Shown here piece by piece: positions 36,444 through 45,187 of a stretch of DNA of 64,000 bases; positions within the stretch are counted from its first letter, which is position 1, and the number at the start of each line of letters is the position of its first letter. Location of the stretch: the NCBI GenBank assembly GCA_021324795.1, contig JAJPIK010000040.1, positions 58,632 through 122,631 on the forward strand, written 5' to 3'. Made by a program: the position numbers and the translations under genes. Origin of the DNA: Chloroflexota bacterium (GTDB lineage: Bacteria; Chloroflexota; UBA6077; FW602-bin22; CADDYW01). Below the pieces are notes generated by a model that saw only the letters and a list, made by a program, of their open reading frames with translations, was not told the origin of the DNA and did no database searches.

Positions 36444-37519
36444 TTCCGCACCTCGAAGACCCGGTTGAAGGGGGTCGCGGTCGCGCGGCGGAAGCGGCGG
36501 AACCCGCCCACCGCCAGCGCCGCGCGCAGACGCTCCTCGGTCGCGATCGTCCCGAGAGCGGTGTCAGCGCTCGCGCCGGACGCGAGCGCGTTGGGGGTAC
36601 AGATGAGCACCGAGGCGGCGGAGAAGATCCGCCCGACGGGGTTAAGGTTGTCCTCGACGCGCTCGCCGGCCATCGGCTCGACCAACAGCAGCGCGCCGTC
36701 CGGCGCCAGGGCCGCGTGGGCATGCCGTGCCGCGCCGACGGGATCGCCCAGGTCGTGGAAGCAGTCGAAGAAGGCGATCAGGTCGTAGTCCCCCCCCGGG
36801 TAATCGGTCGCGTCCGCGACCTCAAAGACCACGCGCTCCGCCACGCCGCCCTCGGCCGCCGCCTGACGCGCCCGCGCGATCGACGGCGCGTGGTTGTCGA
36901 AGCCGAAGAAGCGCGAACGCGGGTACGCCCGGGCGAGGATGATCGTGGAAGCGCCGTGGCCGCAGCCCACGTCGGCCACGGTGGCGCCGGCGGCGAGCTT
37001 CGCCTCCACGCCGTCCAGCGCCGGGATCCAGTGCGCGACGAGGTTGGCCGCGTAGCCCGGCCGGAAGAACCGCTCGGTCCCCACGAACACGCCCGGGTCG
37101 TGCTCGCCCCAGGGCAGGCCCCCGCCGGTACGGAACGCCTCTGCGATCCGCGGCTCCGCCTTGATGATCGCGGTCAGGTTCTGGAAGCCGCCGGCCACGA
37201 AGGCCGGGCTGTCCTCGTCGGCCAGCGCCAGCGCGTGCTCGTCCGGCAACGTGTACTGGCCGGTCGTCGGGTCGTAGTCGACGTAGCCGCTGGCCGCCTG
37301 GTTGACGAGCCAGTCGCGCACGTAGCGCTCGCTGGTGGTCGTGCGCCGGGCAAGCTCGGCCGGCGTGAGCGGGCCGGCGCCGGCCATGGCCTTGTAGAGG
37401 CCCAGCTTGTCGCCGATCACCACCAGCGCCGCGCTCATCACGCTCCCGAAGTCGCCGACCACCCGTCCCATGAACGCCTCGATCCTCGCCTGATCAATCT
37501 GACGCGCTTCGATTGCCAT
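36440..37519 (-). CDS. class I SAM-dependent methyltransferase with N-terminal winged helix
   Basis: The ATG at 37519 lies behind GAGGAGGG (an upstream extension to 37588 is not needed), giving 359 residues. Residues about 20-110 form a dimerisation/winged-helix domain (KLGLYKAMAGAGPLTPAELARRTTTSERYVRDWLVNQAASGYV), as in Rv2258c-like and O-methyltransferase proteins. The Rossmann domain has motif I as VADVGCGHGASTIILARAYP, an acidic residue after beta 2 (FFGFDNH) and DLIAFFDCFHDLGDP. The substrate is not evident. It is coupled to the LLM oxidoreductase, so the two may modify one small molecule. Confidence 0.92.
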   Translation of the reverse strand: MAIEARQIDQARIEAFMGRVVGDFGSVMSAALVVIGDKLGLYKAMAGAGPLTPAELARRTTTSERYVRDWLVNQAASGYVDYDPTTGQYTLPDEHALALADEDSPAFVAGGFQNLTAIIKAEPRIAEAFRTGGGLPWGEHDPGVFVGTERFFRPGYAANLVAHWIPALDGVEAKLAAGATVADVGCGHGASTIILARAYPRSRFFGFDNHAPSIARARQAAAEGGVAERVVFEVADATDYPGGDYDLIAFFDCFHDLGDPVGAARHAHAALAPDGALLLVEPMAGERVEDNLNPVGRIFSAASVLICTPNALASGASADTALGTIATEERLRAALAVGGFRRFRRATATPFNRVFEVRK

Positions 37520-37628
37520 CGGTCTGCCCTCCTCGCGTGCGATGGCCCCATCATAGGGCCACGCCCGCGAGGACACATCCCGTGACATGGGGACATTTCG
37601 CGATGGGGCTGGGGAGATTCTTCCGGCC

Positions 37629-40600
37629 TCACCCGGGCGCGACGAGGCCCTTCTCGGCGGCCCAGGCCGCGACCCGGGCGCGGGAGTCGCAGCCCAGCTT
37701 CGCGAAGATGTGCTTGATGTGGGTGACGACTGTCTCCTCGCCGAGGAAGAGCGTTGCCGCGATCTCGCGGTTGGTCTGCCCCCGCGCGATGAGGGCTGCC
37801 ACCTCGCGCTCGCGCTCGGTCAGGCCGCCAAATTGCTCCTTGGCCGCCCGCCGCCCGGTCCGGCGCGGGGGCGGCGGGATTGCCTTGCCGGCCGCCCGGA
37901 CGAAGCGCTCACGCAGAGGCTCGTCCGGGATGCCCCGCGCCAGCTCCTGGACGATCACGCGCGCGGCCGCACATTCCCGCTCCGCCTCCTCCCGCCGTCC
38001 CCGGGCTCGATGATGGAGACCGAGCGCCAGATGCACGCGCCAGAGCTGGGGTCGGGATCCGTGGGCCCGGGCCACCAGGCGCGCTTCCTCGAGCGCCGCC
38101 GTCGCCTCCGGCGCCCCCGCGGCTGCCAGCGCAGCGGCCCGCAGTCGCAGCAAGCGGAGGGGACGGGGGCCCGCACCGAGGTTTGCCGTCGCGCCGAGGA
38201 GCCGATCGACGATCCGCAGCGCCCCCTCGGGATCGCGCCGGGAGAGGGCGAGCTCCGCCCGCGCGCACCAGGCCAGCCGCTGCCCGACCGAATCTGCTGC
38301 GGCCTCCGGCTCCAGAGCGGCGTCGAGGATCGGTTCGGCGCGCTCGAGATCGCCCGCGGCCAGGTGGGCCACGGCCAGGGGTCCGGAGGAGAAGCGGACC
38401 CAGTGGGTCGAGCCGATCGCGCGGGCGAGGTCCCGCGCCTGCTCCAGGTGCTGCCGGGCCGCGAGCGCGTCCAGCAGGTCCAGGTGGAGCATCCCAAGGG
38501 CCCAATGGGCGCCCACGGTCCACTGGCGATGCTCGATCTCCTCGGCGACCGCCAGGCTCGCCCGCGCGCAGGTCAGGGCCCGGGCATACTCGCCCTGCGT
38601 CGCGTAGACGTAGACGAGGTTGAAGAGGGCGAAGGCTTCCCCGGCCCGCCAGCCGATCGCGCGGGCGATCCGGAGCCCCTCCTCGCCGTGCCGGGCGGCC
38701 TCGGCCGAGGTCAGGACCGGCACCAGGGTGTCGGTCGCGTCGGTGGGGCTGGCAAGGATCAGCGCCGCCAGGCTGTAGGCCAGGGCCTGGCGGTCACCCA
38801 GGTCCCGGAAGAGGGCGATGGCCCGCTCGTAGCAGGCCGCGCTCTGGAGCAGATCGCCGCCGAGCGCGTTCGCCATCCCGAGGAACCCGAGGGTCTCGGC
38901 GATCCCCTCGCGCTGGTCGAGCGCCTCGAACCGGCGCAGCGCCTGGTCGTGGTAGCGCCGCGCGTCGGCCGGCTGGTCGAGATTCAGGTGCCAGTTCGCC
39001 AGACGGTTAAGGGTGCGCGGGAGCACGAGCGGGTCGGCGATCTCGGCGGCCAGGTCGAGCGCCTGCCGGTAGTACTCGCCGCTCAGGGCATAGTCGCGCT
39101 CGGTCCAAAGGGCGCCCAAGTCCAGGAGCGACTGCCACTCCACCGGTCGATCGGCCGCGGCCTGGGCCTCGCGCCGGGCCGCCTCGTGATCGGCCCGCGC
39201 CCGCTCGAAGTCTCCCAGCGTCTGGTAGGCCAGCCCGCGCGAGCGGAGCAGGTGTGGGGAGGGCGACTGTCCCAGGTGGCCGGCCGCCTCGACCGCGCGG
39301 GTGAACTGCTCGACGGCGGCGTAGGGCGCGTCGACGGCTCGGGCCCGTTCGCCGGCGCGCTGCGCATAGCGCAAGACCTCGGCCCAGTCCCCCGCCTCGT
39401 AGGTGTGGTACGCCAGCGCCGCGACCCGCCCGTCCGGGTCCGGCGCGTCGACGCGCGCGAGCGCCGTGGCGACCGCGCGGTGCAGGGCGCGGCGCTCGCG
39501 GCCGAGTAATTGAGAGTAGATCGCCTCACGGGTCAGGGCGTGCCGGAAGGCAAAGCGATCGGCCGAGCCTTCGACCAGGAGCTGGGCCGCGACGAGGACC
39601 TTGATCTGGGCCAGCAGCTCGTCCTCGGTCAGCCCGGCCAGGTCCTGCAAGAGCGCAAAATCGAACCTCTGGCCCACAACGGCGGCGAGGGTCAGGACCC
39701 GCTGCGCGGCGAGTGGGAGGGCGGCGGAGCGCCGCTGCACGGCGTCCCGGACGCCGCGCGGGATGCGCCACTCGCGGGCGGGCCGCCGCTGCCAGGCGCC
39801 GTCGGCGTAGGAGATGTCGCCGCTGAGCAGCAGGGACTTGAGCATCTCCTCGACGAAGAAGGGGTTGCCCTCGGTCAGCGCGAAGAGGACGTGCAGCAGG
39901 TCCGCCGGGGCCGGACGCGGGAGGCAGAAGATCGCCCGGACCATCGCCTCGACGTCGGCCGCGGCCAGGCGAGACACCGGCAGCTCGGTGGCGAGACGCT
40001 CGCGATCGAGGCCGGCGAGAAAGTGGGCGAGGCCGGTGCCCACCTCGTCGTCGCGGTAGGTCAGCACGAGCAGCACCGGCGCGGCGGTGACCCGGCGGGC
40101 GAGCTGCGGCAGGAACTCCAGACTGGTGCTGTCGCTCCAGTGCAGGTCCTCGACGACGACCAGCAGCGGCTGGATGGCAGCCAGGCGGGTCACGAACCCG
40201 CACAAGGCATCGAAGACGCGGCGCTTCTCGAGCTCGGGATCGGGGGATGGCGTGGGAGAGGGCCGTGGCACGAGCGTGGCCAGCTCGGGCAGAAGCTGGG
40301 CCAGGTCCGGAGCCCCGGGACCGAGCGCGCCGGCGACCGCGTCGCCGGCGCGGCCCCGCAGGTGGGCGCGCAGCAGGTCGCGAAGGGGGCCGTAGGGGAG
40401 CGTGCGGTCGGGCTCGAAGCAGTGACCTTCGAGGATCGCCATGCCGCGCTCGCGGGCCCGCCGTTTCGATTCGCCCACCAGGCGCGACTTGCCGACGCCT
40501 GCCTCGCCAGCCAGCAGGACGATCCGTCCGGCGCCGTCGATCGCCTGCCCGAGCAGCTCGTCGAGCGCGGCCAGCAGTGGCGCTCGACCGACCACGATGG

Positions 40601-40673
40601 GAGAGACGACCGATTGGCCAACCACCCAGGACATCGCTGGCGACTGCCCTTCCGGCATTCGTCTGCCGAACAT
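37629..40673 (-). CDS. large AAA-ATPase/LuxR-type transcription regulator
   Basis: The 1014-residue protein has an N-terminal STAND/AAA module (VGRAPLLAALDELLGQ; Walker A LLAGEAGVGKSRLV; Walker B-like LLVVVEDLHWSDSTSLEFL), then a long TPR-like helical region with Ala/Leu/Glu/Arg-rich repeats (about residues 400-930). The C-terminal LuxR HTH reads GGLTEREREVAALIARGQTNREIAATLFLGEETVVTHIKHIFAKLG. It resembles MalT/GutR-type activators that sense a ligand. Start candidates are ATG at 40673, 40658 and 40634. Upstream of the methyltransferase by about 110 bp on the same strand, it is the likely regulator of the cargo operon. Confidence 0.93.
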   Translation of the reverse strand: MFGRRMPEGQSPAMSWVVGQSVVSPIVVGRAPLLAALDELLGQAIDGAGRIVLLAGEAGVGKSRLVGESKRRARERGMAILEGHCFEPDRTLPYGPLRDLLRAHLRGRAGDAVAGALGPGAPDLAQLLPELATLVPRPSPTPSPDPELEKRRVFDALCGFVTRLAAIQPLLVVVEDLHWSDSTSLEFLPQLARRVTAAPVLLVLTYRDDEVGTGLAHFLAGLDRERLATELPVSRLAAADVEAMVRAIFCLPRPAPADLLHVLFALTEGNPFFVEEMLKSLLLSGDISYADGAWQRRPAREWRIPRGVRDAVQRRSAALPLAAQRVLTLAAVVGQRFDFALLQDLAGLTEDELLAQIKVLVAAQLLVEGSADRFAFRHALTREAIYSQLLGRERRALHRAVATALARVDAPDPDGRVAALAYHTYEAGDWAEVLRYAQRAGERARAVDAPYAAVEQFTRAVEAAGHLGQSPSPHLLRSRGLAYQTLGDFERARADHEAARREAQAAADRPVEWQSLLDLGALWTERDYALSGEYYRQALDLAAEIADPLVLPRTLNRLANWHLNLDQPADARRYHDQALRRFEALDQREGIAETLGFLGMANALGGDLLQSAACYERAIALFRDLGDRQALAYSLAALILASPTDATDTLVPVLTSAEAARHGEEGLRIARAIGWRAGEAFALFNLVYVYATQGEYARALTCARASLAVAEEIEHRQWTVGAHWALGMLHLDLLDALAARQHLEQARDLARAIGSTHWVRFSSGPLAVAHLAAGDLERAEPILDAALEPEAAADSVGQRLAWCARAELALSRRDPEGALRIVDRLLGATANLGAGPRPLRLLRLRAAALAAAGAPEATAALEEARLVARAHGSRPQLWRVHLALGLHHRARGRREEAERECAAARVIVQELARGIPDEPLRERFVRAAGKAIPPPPRRTGRRAAKEQFGGLTEREREVAALIARGQTNREIAATLFLGEETVVTHIKHIFAKLGCDSRARVAAWAAEKGLVAPG

Positions 40674-40679
40674 TATATC

Positions 40680-42206
40680 CGGTGCCGTTCACTTAACGGG
40701 AGGGTGCTCGTCGTTGAAGGGGATGTCTCCGGGCATGGCATGCTCATGATGAGAGACCCGGAGCATGTGCCATGGTCCCGGAGGTGCATCCCCATGTCCA
40801 TTGTACGCCAATCGCCCGCGCTCGCCAAGGCGGTCGCCGCGACGCCGGTGGCCGCGCTCCTCGAAGTTGTCCCGCCCGAGGCGGTGGCCCGAGCCATCGA
40901 GCGCTCCCGCTGCGCCGATAAACGCCGGCGCAAGCTGCCGGCGGAGCTGATGGCCGTAGCCCTGGTCGTGCTCGGCCTGTTCGCGGGCGGGACCTTGCGC
41001 GACGCGGTGCGCAAGACCCTCCACGGACTGCGCCTGAGCTCCGGCTTCGCCCTCGCCGCGCCGGCCGGCAAGGGGGCGATCTGCCAGGCGCGCTACCGCT
41101 ACGGCCCGCGGCTGCTGCGCGAGTTGTTCGCGCTGGTCTGCCGGCCCCTGGCGTCGCCCGCGACCCCGGGCGCCTTCCTCTTCGGCTTGCGCCTGCTGGC
41201 CCTCGACGGGACCGTCGAAGCCGTGGCGGATACGCCGGCCAATGAGCACGCGTTCGGGCGGCCCCATGGCCCGCGCGGCCCGTCGGCCTACCCCCTGCTC
41301 AAGTGCGTCTACCTCGAGGAGGGCGGCACCCACGCGGTGGTCGGCGCGCTGATCCGTCCCTACGCGGCCAGCGAGCAGGGGGCCGGGCGGGTCCTGCTCC
41401 GGGGCCTGGGGGCCGGTACCCTCCTCCTGATCGACCGCGCCCACTGCTGCTACCCGACCCTCGCCCAGGCGCGGGCCCAGGACGTCCACGTCCTGACCCG
41501 GGCCTCCGCGTCCCTGACCCTCACGCCGGTACGGATGCTCGCCGACGGGACCTACCTGGCCCAGATGCTCCCCGGCAACCCCAAGGCGCCGGGGGTAAGC
41601 CGCGCAAGCGCGAGCCCCTCGCGGTGCGGGTGATCCGCTACTCCGCGCCCGACCCCAAGCGTCCCGACCAGTCGATCGTCCATCGGCTCGTGACGTCCCT
41701 GCTCGACCCGACCCGATACCCGGCCATGGACCTGATCGCGGCTTACCACGAGCGCTGGGAGATCGAGAACGCCATCGACGAGATCGACACCCACCTGCGC
41801 GCTGAGCGCCCGATCTTGCGCAGCCGCAAGCCGGCCGGGGTGGTCCAGGAGGTCTACGCCATCCTGCTCGCCCACTACGCCGTGCGCAAGGTGATGTTCG
41901 AAGCGCCCGACAGGCCGCGGTCGACCCGGACCGCGTGTCCTTCGTCGCGGCCCTGCGGCTGATCCGCGATGCGCTGCCCGAGTTGGCCGCAGCCCGGACC
42001 GAGCAGGCGCGGGCCCGCCGCTACGCCGTGCTCGTGCGCGACGTGGCCCACGAACTCAACCCGCCGCGCCGCTCCCGCTCCTATCCGCGGGTCGTCAAAC
42101 GCAAGATGTCCAAGTTCAAGCTCAAGCGCCCGGCGGTTCATGGGCCCCAACTCGCGACAACTCCGTTCCTCGACACCGTCAAGATTTGCTAAAGTGAACG
42201 GCATTG
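40680..42206 (+). mobile_element. IS4-family insertion sequence, near full length, right arm of the composite
   Basis: The left end CGGTGCCGTTCACTT (40680-40694) differs from the right-end repeat by two outer bases. The right end is 42192-42206. The length is about 1.53 kb with one transposase gene on the plus strand. The transposase is frameshifted twice, so the copy is probably immobile on its own now. It has no target duplication of its own at its left boundary that I can find. Confidence 0.85.
40794..42192 (+). pseudogene. IS4-family DDE transposase with two frameshifts
   Basis: The ATG at 40794 follows GGAGG. The first frame has the IS4 N-terminal domain (VVPPEAVARAIERSRCADKRRRKLPAELMAVALVVLGLF), the first Asp in LLALDGTVEAVADTP and the second Asp in TLLLIDRAHCCYPT. 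Near 41590, in a run of five G, the frame shifts by -1 and continues AVRVIRYSAPDP...DLIAAYHERWEIENAIDEID, containing the Y-x2-R-x3-E signature. The usual lysine six residues on is Asp here. Near 41910 another -1-type shift leads to FVAALRLIRDALPELAAAR and the TAA at 42190. Two shifts argue for a dead gene rather than programmed frameshifting. Confidence 0.88.
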
Positions 42207-42216
42207 GCTTTAAGCT
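42207..42216. repeat. right target-site duplication of the composite transposon
   Basis: GCTTTAAGCT, identical to 34831-34840, directly outside the right terminal repeat. It lies 2 bp beyond the stop codon of the adjacent coiled-coil gene, which is therefore intact. Confidence 0.85.
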
Positions 42217-42218
42217 TT

Positions 42219-42767
42219 CTAAGCCACGACACGCTGGCGGCGGAGGCATTCGATGGCGAAACGCAGGTCGTCGACGTATTCGCTCTGCCGGAGTAGCGCG
42301 CCCTCAATGTAGTTGGTGTAGGATTGATCTCGACCGGTGCGCGTGAAAATCTCCCGAGCGAGCGCGTTTTTCTTAGCGACCAGCTCTTCGTAGCGGCGCA
42401 AAGGTTCGGCGAGCTCGCGCAAGGCAGCGAGAATGTGGTCACGTATTTCGGCGATCTCGGCGGTTACTTCATCATGTTGGGCCTGGAGATAACCCAAGCC
42501 GCTACGCTCGGATTGAATCTGAGCGGCGGCGATCTTATTATCAATCTCTTGAATCTCTAAGGTCTTGCGCTCGATCTGAATGGCGTGATCGTGGACCGTT
42601 CGCTGGAGCTGAAGGAGAGCGTCCGGATGGATGCGTGCTCGCCCCCCCTGACTTTGGACGAGAGCGAGCTGTCGCTCCAATTCGGCGTGGCGCCGCTTGA
42701 GGTAGATGAGGCCAACTTCGAGCTGCGCCTTGGCTGATTTCAAGGCGACCAGATCGTCTGAAGACAT
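42219..42767 (-). CDS. coiled-coil protein of unknown function
   Basis: The 182-residue soluble protein is almost wholly heptad-rich helix (LKSAKAQLEVGLIYLKRRHAELERQLALVQ; IQIERKTLEIQEIDNKIAAAQIQ; LRRYEELVAKKNALAREIF). The only break is at GGRARIHPD. I recognise no family. Convergent transcription with the transposon arm begins right at its stop codon. Upstream is the SRP RNA promoter on the other strand. Confidence 0.75.
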   Translation of the reverse strand: MSSDDLVALKSAKAQLEVGLIYLKRRHAELERQLALVQSQGGRARIHPDALLQLQRTVHDHAIQIERKTLEIQEIDNKIAAAQIQSERSGLGYLQAQHDEVTAEIAEIRDHILAALRELAEPLRRYEELVAKKNALAREIFTRTGRDQSYTNYIEGALLRQSEYVDDLRFAIECLRRQRVVA

Positions 42768-42864
42768 TCTTCGCTACCCTCGCTCCCGCGCCCCTCGATT
42801 ATGCCACGGGCAGCCAGGCGTGACAAGTAACGACTTCAAAGCATTCGCTTGGCATGATTCGTCC

Positions 42865-42893
42865 TTGACGAACGGATACGTTCAGCGTAGCAT
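42865..42893 (+). promoter_or_regulatory. promoter of the SRP RNA gene
   Basis: TTGACG (42865-42870), a 17-bp spacer and TAGCAT (42888-42893) place the start of transcription about 7 bp downstream, exactly at the first base of the closing helix of the RNA. Confidence 0.75.
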
Positions 42894-42900
42894 GTATCAT

Positions 42901-43169
42901 GGTCGTGCTAGATGGGGAACTAGCGGTGCCCTGTACCCGCAAACCGCTGTAGCGGGGTCGAATTCCCTCCCCCGGCCTATGACTTGTCGGAACTGTTCCA
43001 ACGGATCGGTGTTGACGGTTGGGTCCTGCGCGGCAGAAGCCTACGAACCCCGCCAGGTTCGGAAGAAAGCAACGGTAAGTAGATCCTTCTGGGTGCCGCA
43101 GGGTTACCTGGCCCGAGCTGGATGGTTGGGGTAAGACGGTAAGCCTGGGTCAAAGGTGGGTGCACGGCC
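42901..43169 (+). ncRNA. ffs: signal recognition particle RNA, large bacterial type with Alu domain
   Basis: About 269 nt. The 5' end GGTCGTGC pairs with GCACGGCC at the 3' end. The 5' Alu region GTGCTAGATGGGGAACTAGC, GGTGCCCTGTACCCGC and GCGGGGTCGAATTCC match the Bacillus-type long SRP RNA. The S-domain apical loop is the universal GGTTCGGAAGAAAGCAAC (about 43057-43074; symmetric and asymmetric loops plus GGAA-type tetraloop region). It binds Ffh and targets nascent membrane proteins. The upstream promoter and downstream terminator agree with these ends. Confidence 0.92.
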
Positions 43170-43183
43170 AGGAAAAAGTGGTT

Positions 43184-43225
43184 GCGCGGGGAAGGCACGA
43201 ATGTGCCTCCCCCGCGTGCATTTTA
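43184..43225 (+). terminator. terminator after the SRP RNA
   Basis: GCGCGGGGAAGGCAC and GTGCCTCCCCCGCG form a long GC-rich stem with a short loop, followed by CATTTTAC. It starts 14 bp after the SRP RNA end. Confidence 0.8.
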
Positions 43226-43266
43226 CGAGTGCCAGTAGAGAACGGCGCTAAAAGAGACCAGCCACC

Positions 43267-44175
43267 ATGGCAGCAAATCCCTCGCCTGATCCGAGAGCTA
43301 ACCGCTCTGTTGATTCTCCCGGTCCACCTTCGATGATTCCCGAAGCTCCCGAGGCAATTCGTACCCTACTGCACGCTTTGGGAATGCGACCTCAAAAAGG
43401 CTTTGGTCAGAACTTTCTGGTCAATGAGGAAATCCTCAAACGCATTGTTGCCGCGGCCGAGGTTGGACCTGACGACGTTGTCGTGGAAGTGGGCCCCGGG
43501 CTCGGGCATTTGACGCATCACCTTGCGAATGCCGCTGGCCGTGTCGTCGCTGTGGAAATCGACCGAGGCATGGTTCGCTATCTGCGCTCGACTTTTCAGC
43601 AGGTTCGGAACGTCGAGATTGTCGAAAGTGACATTCTGCAGGTCGAACCCGAAGATCTGGTTGGAGAGCATGCCTACAAGGTCGTCGCCAATCTTCCGTA
43701 TTACATCACCTCGGCACTACTGCGCCATTTCTTCGAAGCGGCGCGCCGTCCGACCTTGCTCGTTATCATGCTCCAACGCGAGGTTGCCTACCGGATTCTC
43801 ACTGCGCCCGGCGATCTGAATCTCTTGGCGATTAGCGTCCAAGTGTACGGACAGGCACGTTTGATCGCTCGGGTTCCGGCCGGGGCATTTTATCCGCGTC
43901 CAAAGGTTGATTCGATCGTTTTGCGCATCGACGTCTACGATCAGCCAAAAATCGACGTCGAGCCGGAGAAGTTCTTCAAAGTCGTCGCGGCGGGCTTCGC
44001 GATGCCACGCAAACAGATCCACAACTCGCTCGCCCAGCGGCTTTGGATGCCGCCCGGCGCGGCGACCGAATCTTTGGAAACTGTAGGCATCGATCCAATG
44101 CGCCGTGCGCAGACCCTTTCTATCGCGGAGTGGGACCGTCTGACTAAGCAGCTCAAACAACGGGGGCTGGTCTGA
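43267..44175 (+). CDS. rsmA: 16S rRNA dimethyladenosine transferase
   Basis: The 302-residue protein has a ~28-residue Pro/Ser-rich N-terminal extension and then the KsgA core: LHALGMRPQKGFGQNFLVNEEILKRIVAAA, motif I VVVEVGPGLGHLTHHLA, VVAVEIDRGM, the catalytic motif IV VVANLPYYITSALLRHF and the C-terminal KVDSIVLRIDVY segment. It dimethylates two adjacent adenines in 16S helix 45. ATG 43267 is the first start; ATG 43333 would remove the extension, and neither has a good ribosome binding site. It ends 1 bp before ispE, a common gene pair. Confidence 0.96.
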   Translation: MAANPSPDPRANRSVDSPGPPSMIPEAPEAIRTLLHALGMRPQKGFGQNFLVNEEILKRIVAAAEVGPDDVVVEVGPGLGHLTHHLANAAGRVVAVEIDRGMVRYLRSTFQQVRNVEIVESDILQVEPEDLVGEHAYKVVANLPYYITSALLRHFFEAARRPTLLVIMLQREVAYRILTAPGDLNLLAISVQVYGQARLIARVPAGAFYPRPKVDSIVLRIDVYDQPKIDVEPEKFFKVVAAGFAMPRKQIHNSLAQRLWMPPGAATESLETVGIDPMRRAQTLSIAEWDRLTKQLKQRGLV

Positions 44176-44176
44176 C

Positions 44177-45118
44177 GTGACGTGCCACCTGGCGTATGCA
44201 AAAGTGAATCTCGGACTAGAGATCCTCGGGAAGCGTCCCAATGGCTATCACGAGGTGCGGACCATTTTGCAACAAGTGGATCTGGCCGACTGTCTGGAGG
44301 TCAGCGGCGCGCCGGAGCTGATGATTGAGTGTGATCAGTTAGATCTTGCGAATGAGACAAACTTGATCATGCGCGCGGCCCGGACACTGCTGGGCGCGAC
44401 TGGCTGTGAAGCCGGCGCTAAGATCCGCTTAACTAAGCGGATCCCCATCGCGGCCGGACTGGGCGGAGGCAGCTCAGACGCAGCGACGACGTTACTGGCC
44501 CTCAATGAATTGTGGCGGCTCGGCTTGACGTACGAAGCTCTGGCGATGATTGCCCGTCAGATCGGGGCTGACGTGACCTTCTTCCTGCGTGGGGGAACGG
44601 CGTTGGCGAGCGGGATTGGTGACGAGCTCGAGTCGCTGCCGACCCCGGACCTTTGGCTGACGATCGCCGTTCCCTCTTCGCGACTGGTTGACAAAACCCG
44701 TCGCCTGTACACTGCCCTGATTCCGGCAGACTGGTCAGATGGTCGAGAGGTCGCTCGGATTGCCGCTGCAATAAAGCATGGTGAGTTTTCGCTGAGCTGG
44801 TTGGAAGAGCGTCTCTCTTGTGGTCCTCACGTCTGCGAGGAGACAGAGATTCCCCCCCTGTCCACGGAGAGAGTCCGGAGGGGGGCGTCTTTCTTGCCCA
44901 GTGGATTCGCTCGGGTGGCCAGGGAGATTTTCCCGGAGATCGATGGCGTGGCCGCTGCCTACGAGCGATTGGGGGTGAAGGCCGCCCTTTGCGGAGCGGG
45001 ACCGTCTCTCATTGCACTCCACGAGCGGAGAAAGGATGCTCGACGAGTCCAGGAAGGCCTGGCTGCCCAAGGAATCGAAGCGTACGCGGTGCGTACCTTG
45101 GCTAATAGCAGAGGCTAG
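44177..45118 (+). CDS. ispE: 4-diphosphocytidyl-2-C-methyl-D-erythritol kinase
   Basis: The 313-residue GHMP kinase opens CHLAYAKVNLGLEILGKRPNGYHEVRTILQQVDLAD, has the ATP loop PIAAGLGGGSSDAATTLLALNELW, GADVTFFLRGGTALASGIG and a late LCGAGPSLIAL. It phosphorylates CDP-ME in the MEP isoprenoid pathway. The start is GTG at 44177 directly after rsmA, so it is part of the same transcript. It is slightly longer than usual because of an insertion around residues 195-230. Confidence 0.96.
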   Translation: MTCHLAYAKVNLGLEILGKRPNGYHEVRTILQQVDLADCLEVSGAPELMIECDQLDLANETNLIMRAARTLLGATGCEAGAKIRLTKRIPIAAGLGGGSSDAATTLLALNELWRLGLTYEALAMIARQIGADVTFFLRGGTALASGIGDELESLPTPDLWLTIAVPSSRLVDKTRRLYTALIPADWSDGREVARIAAAIKHGEFSLSWLEERLSCGPHVCEETEIPPLSTERVRRGASFLPSGFARVAREIFPEIDGVAAAYERLGVKAALCGAGPSLIALHERRKDARRVQEGLAAQGIEAYAVRTLANSRG

Positions 45119-45140
45119 TAGGCGGGCGAGCTAGCGGTCA

Positions 45141-45170
45141 TTGACGTATCGACCGATTCAAGTGTAGTAT
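45141..45170 (+). promoter_or_regulatory. promoter upstream of glmU
   Basis: TTGACG (45141-45146), an 18-bp spacer and TAGTAT (45165-45170) give a good sigma-70-like promoter, 22 bp after the ispE stop and about 130 bp upstream of the glmU ATG. Confidence 0.6.
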
Positions 45171-45187
45171 TATATGTATCTATGGGA

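Larger units (their letters stand above)
34841..42206. mobile_element. 7.4-kb composite transposon with IS4-type ends
   Basis: The element begins with CAATGCCGTTCACTT (34841-34855) and ends with its exact reverse complement (42192-42206). Both ends are flanked by the same 10-bp sequence, GCTTTAAGCT, a length typical of IS4-family target duplications. Inside are a left IS remnant, a broken FAD oxidase, a three-gene minus-strand cassette (LuxR-type regulator, SAM methyltransferase, luciferase-like oxidoreductase) and a nearly complete IS4-family copy at the right. Base composition from about 35.3 kb to 42.1 kb is visibly much richer in G and C than both flanks. The duplication shows that the outermost ends were used together in one insertion event. 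Confidence 0.85.

Noticed and set aside
35499..36788. Long plus-strand open frame of 429 codons in the GC-rich island
   Set aside because: It is antisense to the luciferase-like and methyltransferase genes, whose protein motifs are clear. Long antisense frames are expected at this GC content, and its residues are low-complexity Pro/Arg/Ala.
37587..39509. Plus-strand open frame of 640 codons
   Set aside because: Antisense to the LuxR/AAA regulator; the composition (Arg, Gly, Pro, Gln) is that of a GC-driven shadow with no domain visible.
39510..40793. Plus-strand frame that runs into the IS transposase from the left
   Set aside because: The true transposase begins at ATG 40794 with a ribosome binding site inside the IS; the earlier part is antisense to the regulator gene.
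41580..41640. Programmed -1 frameshift in the transposase at the five-G run
   Set aside because: A second, unrelated shift near 41910 is also needed to read the C-terminus, and IS4-family transposases are normally made from one frame; a dead gene is simpler.
42706..43134. Open frame of 142 codons across 42706-43134
   Set aside because: It lies on the SRP RNA and its promoter; the RNA features explain this stretch and the protein has no recognisable domain.
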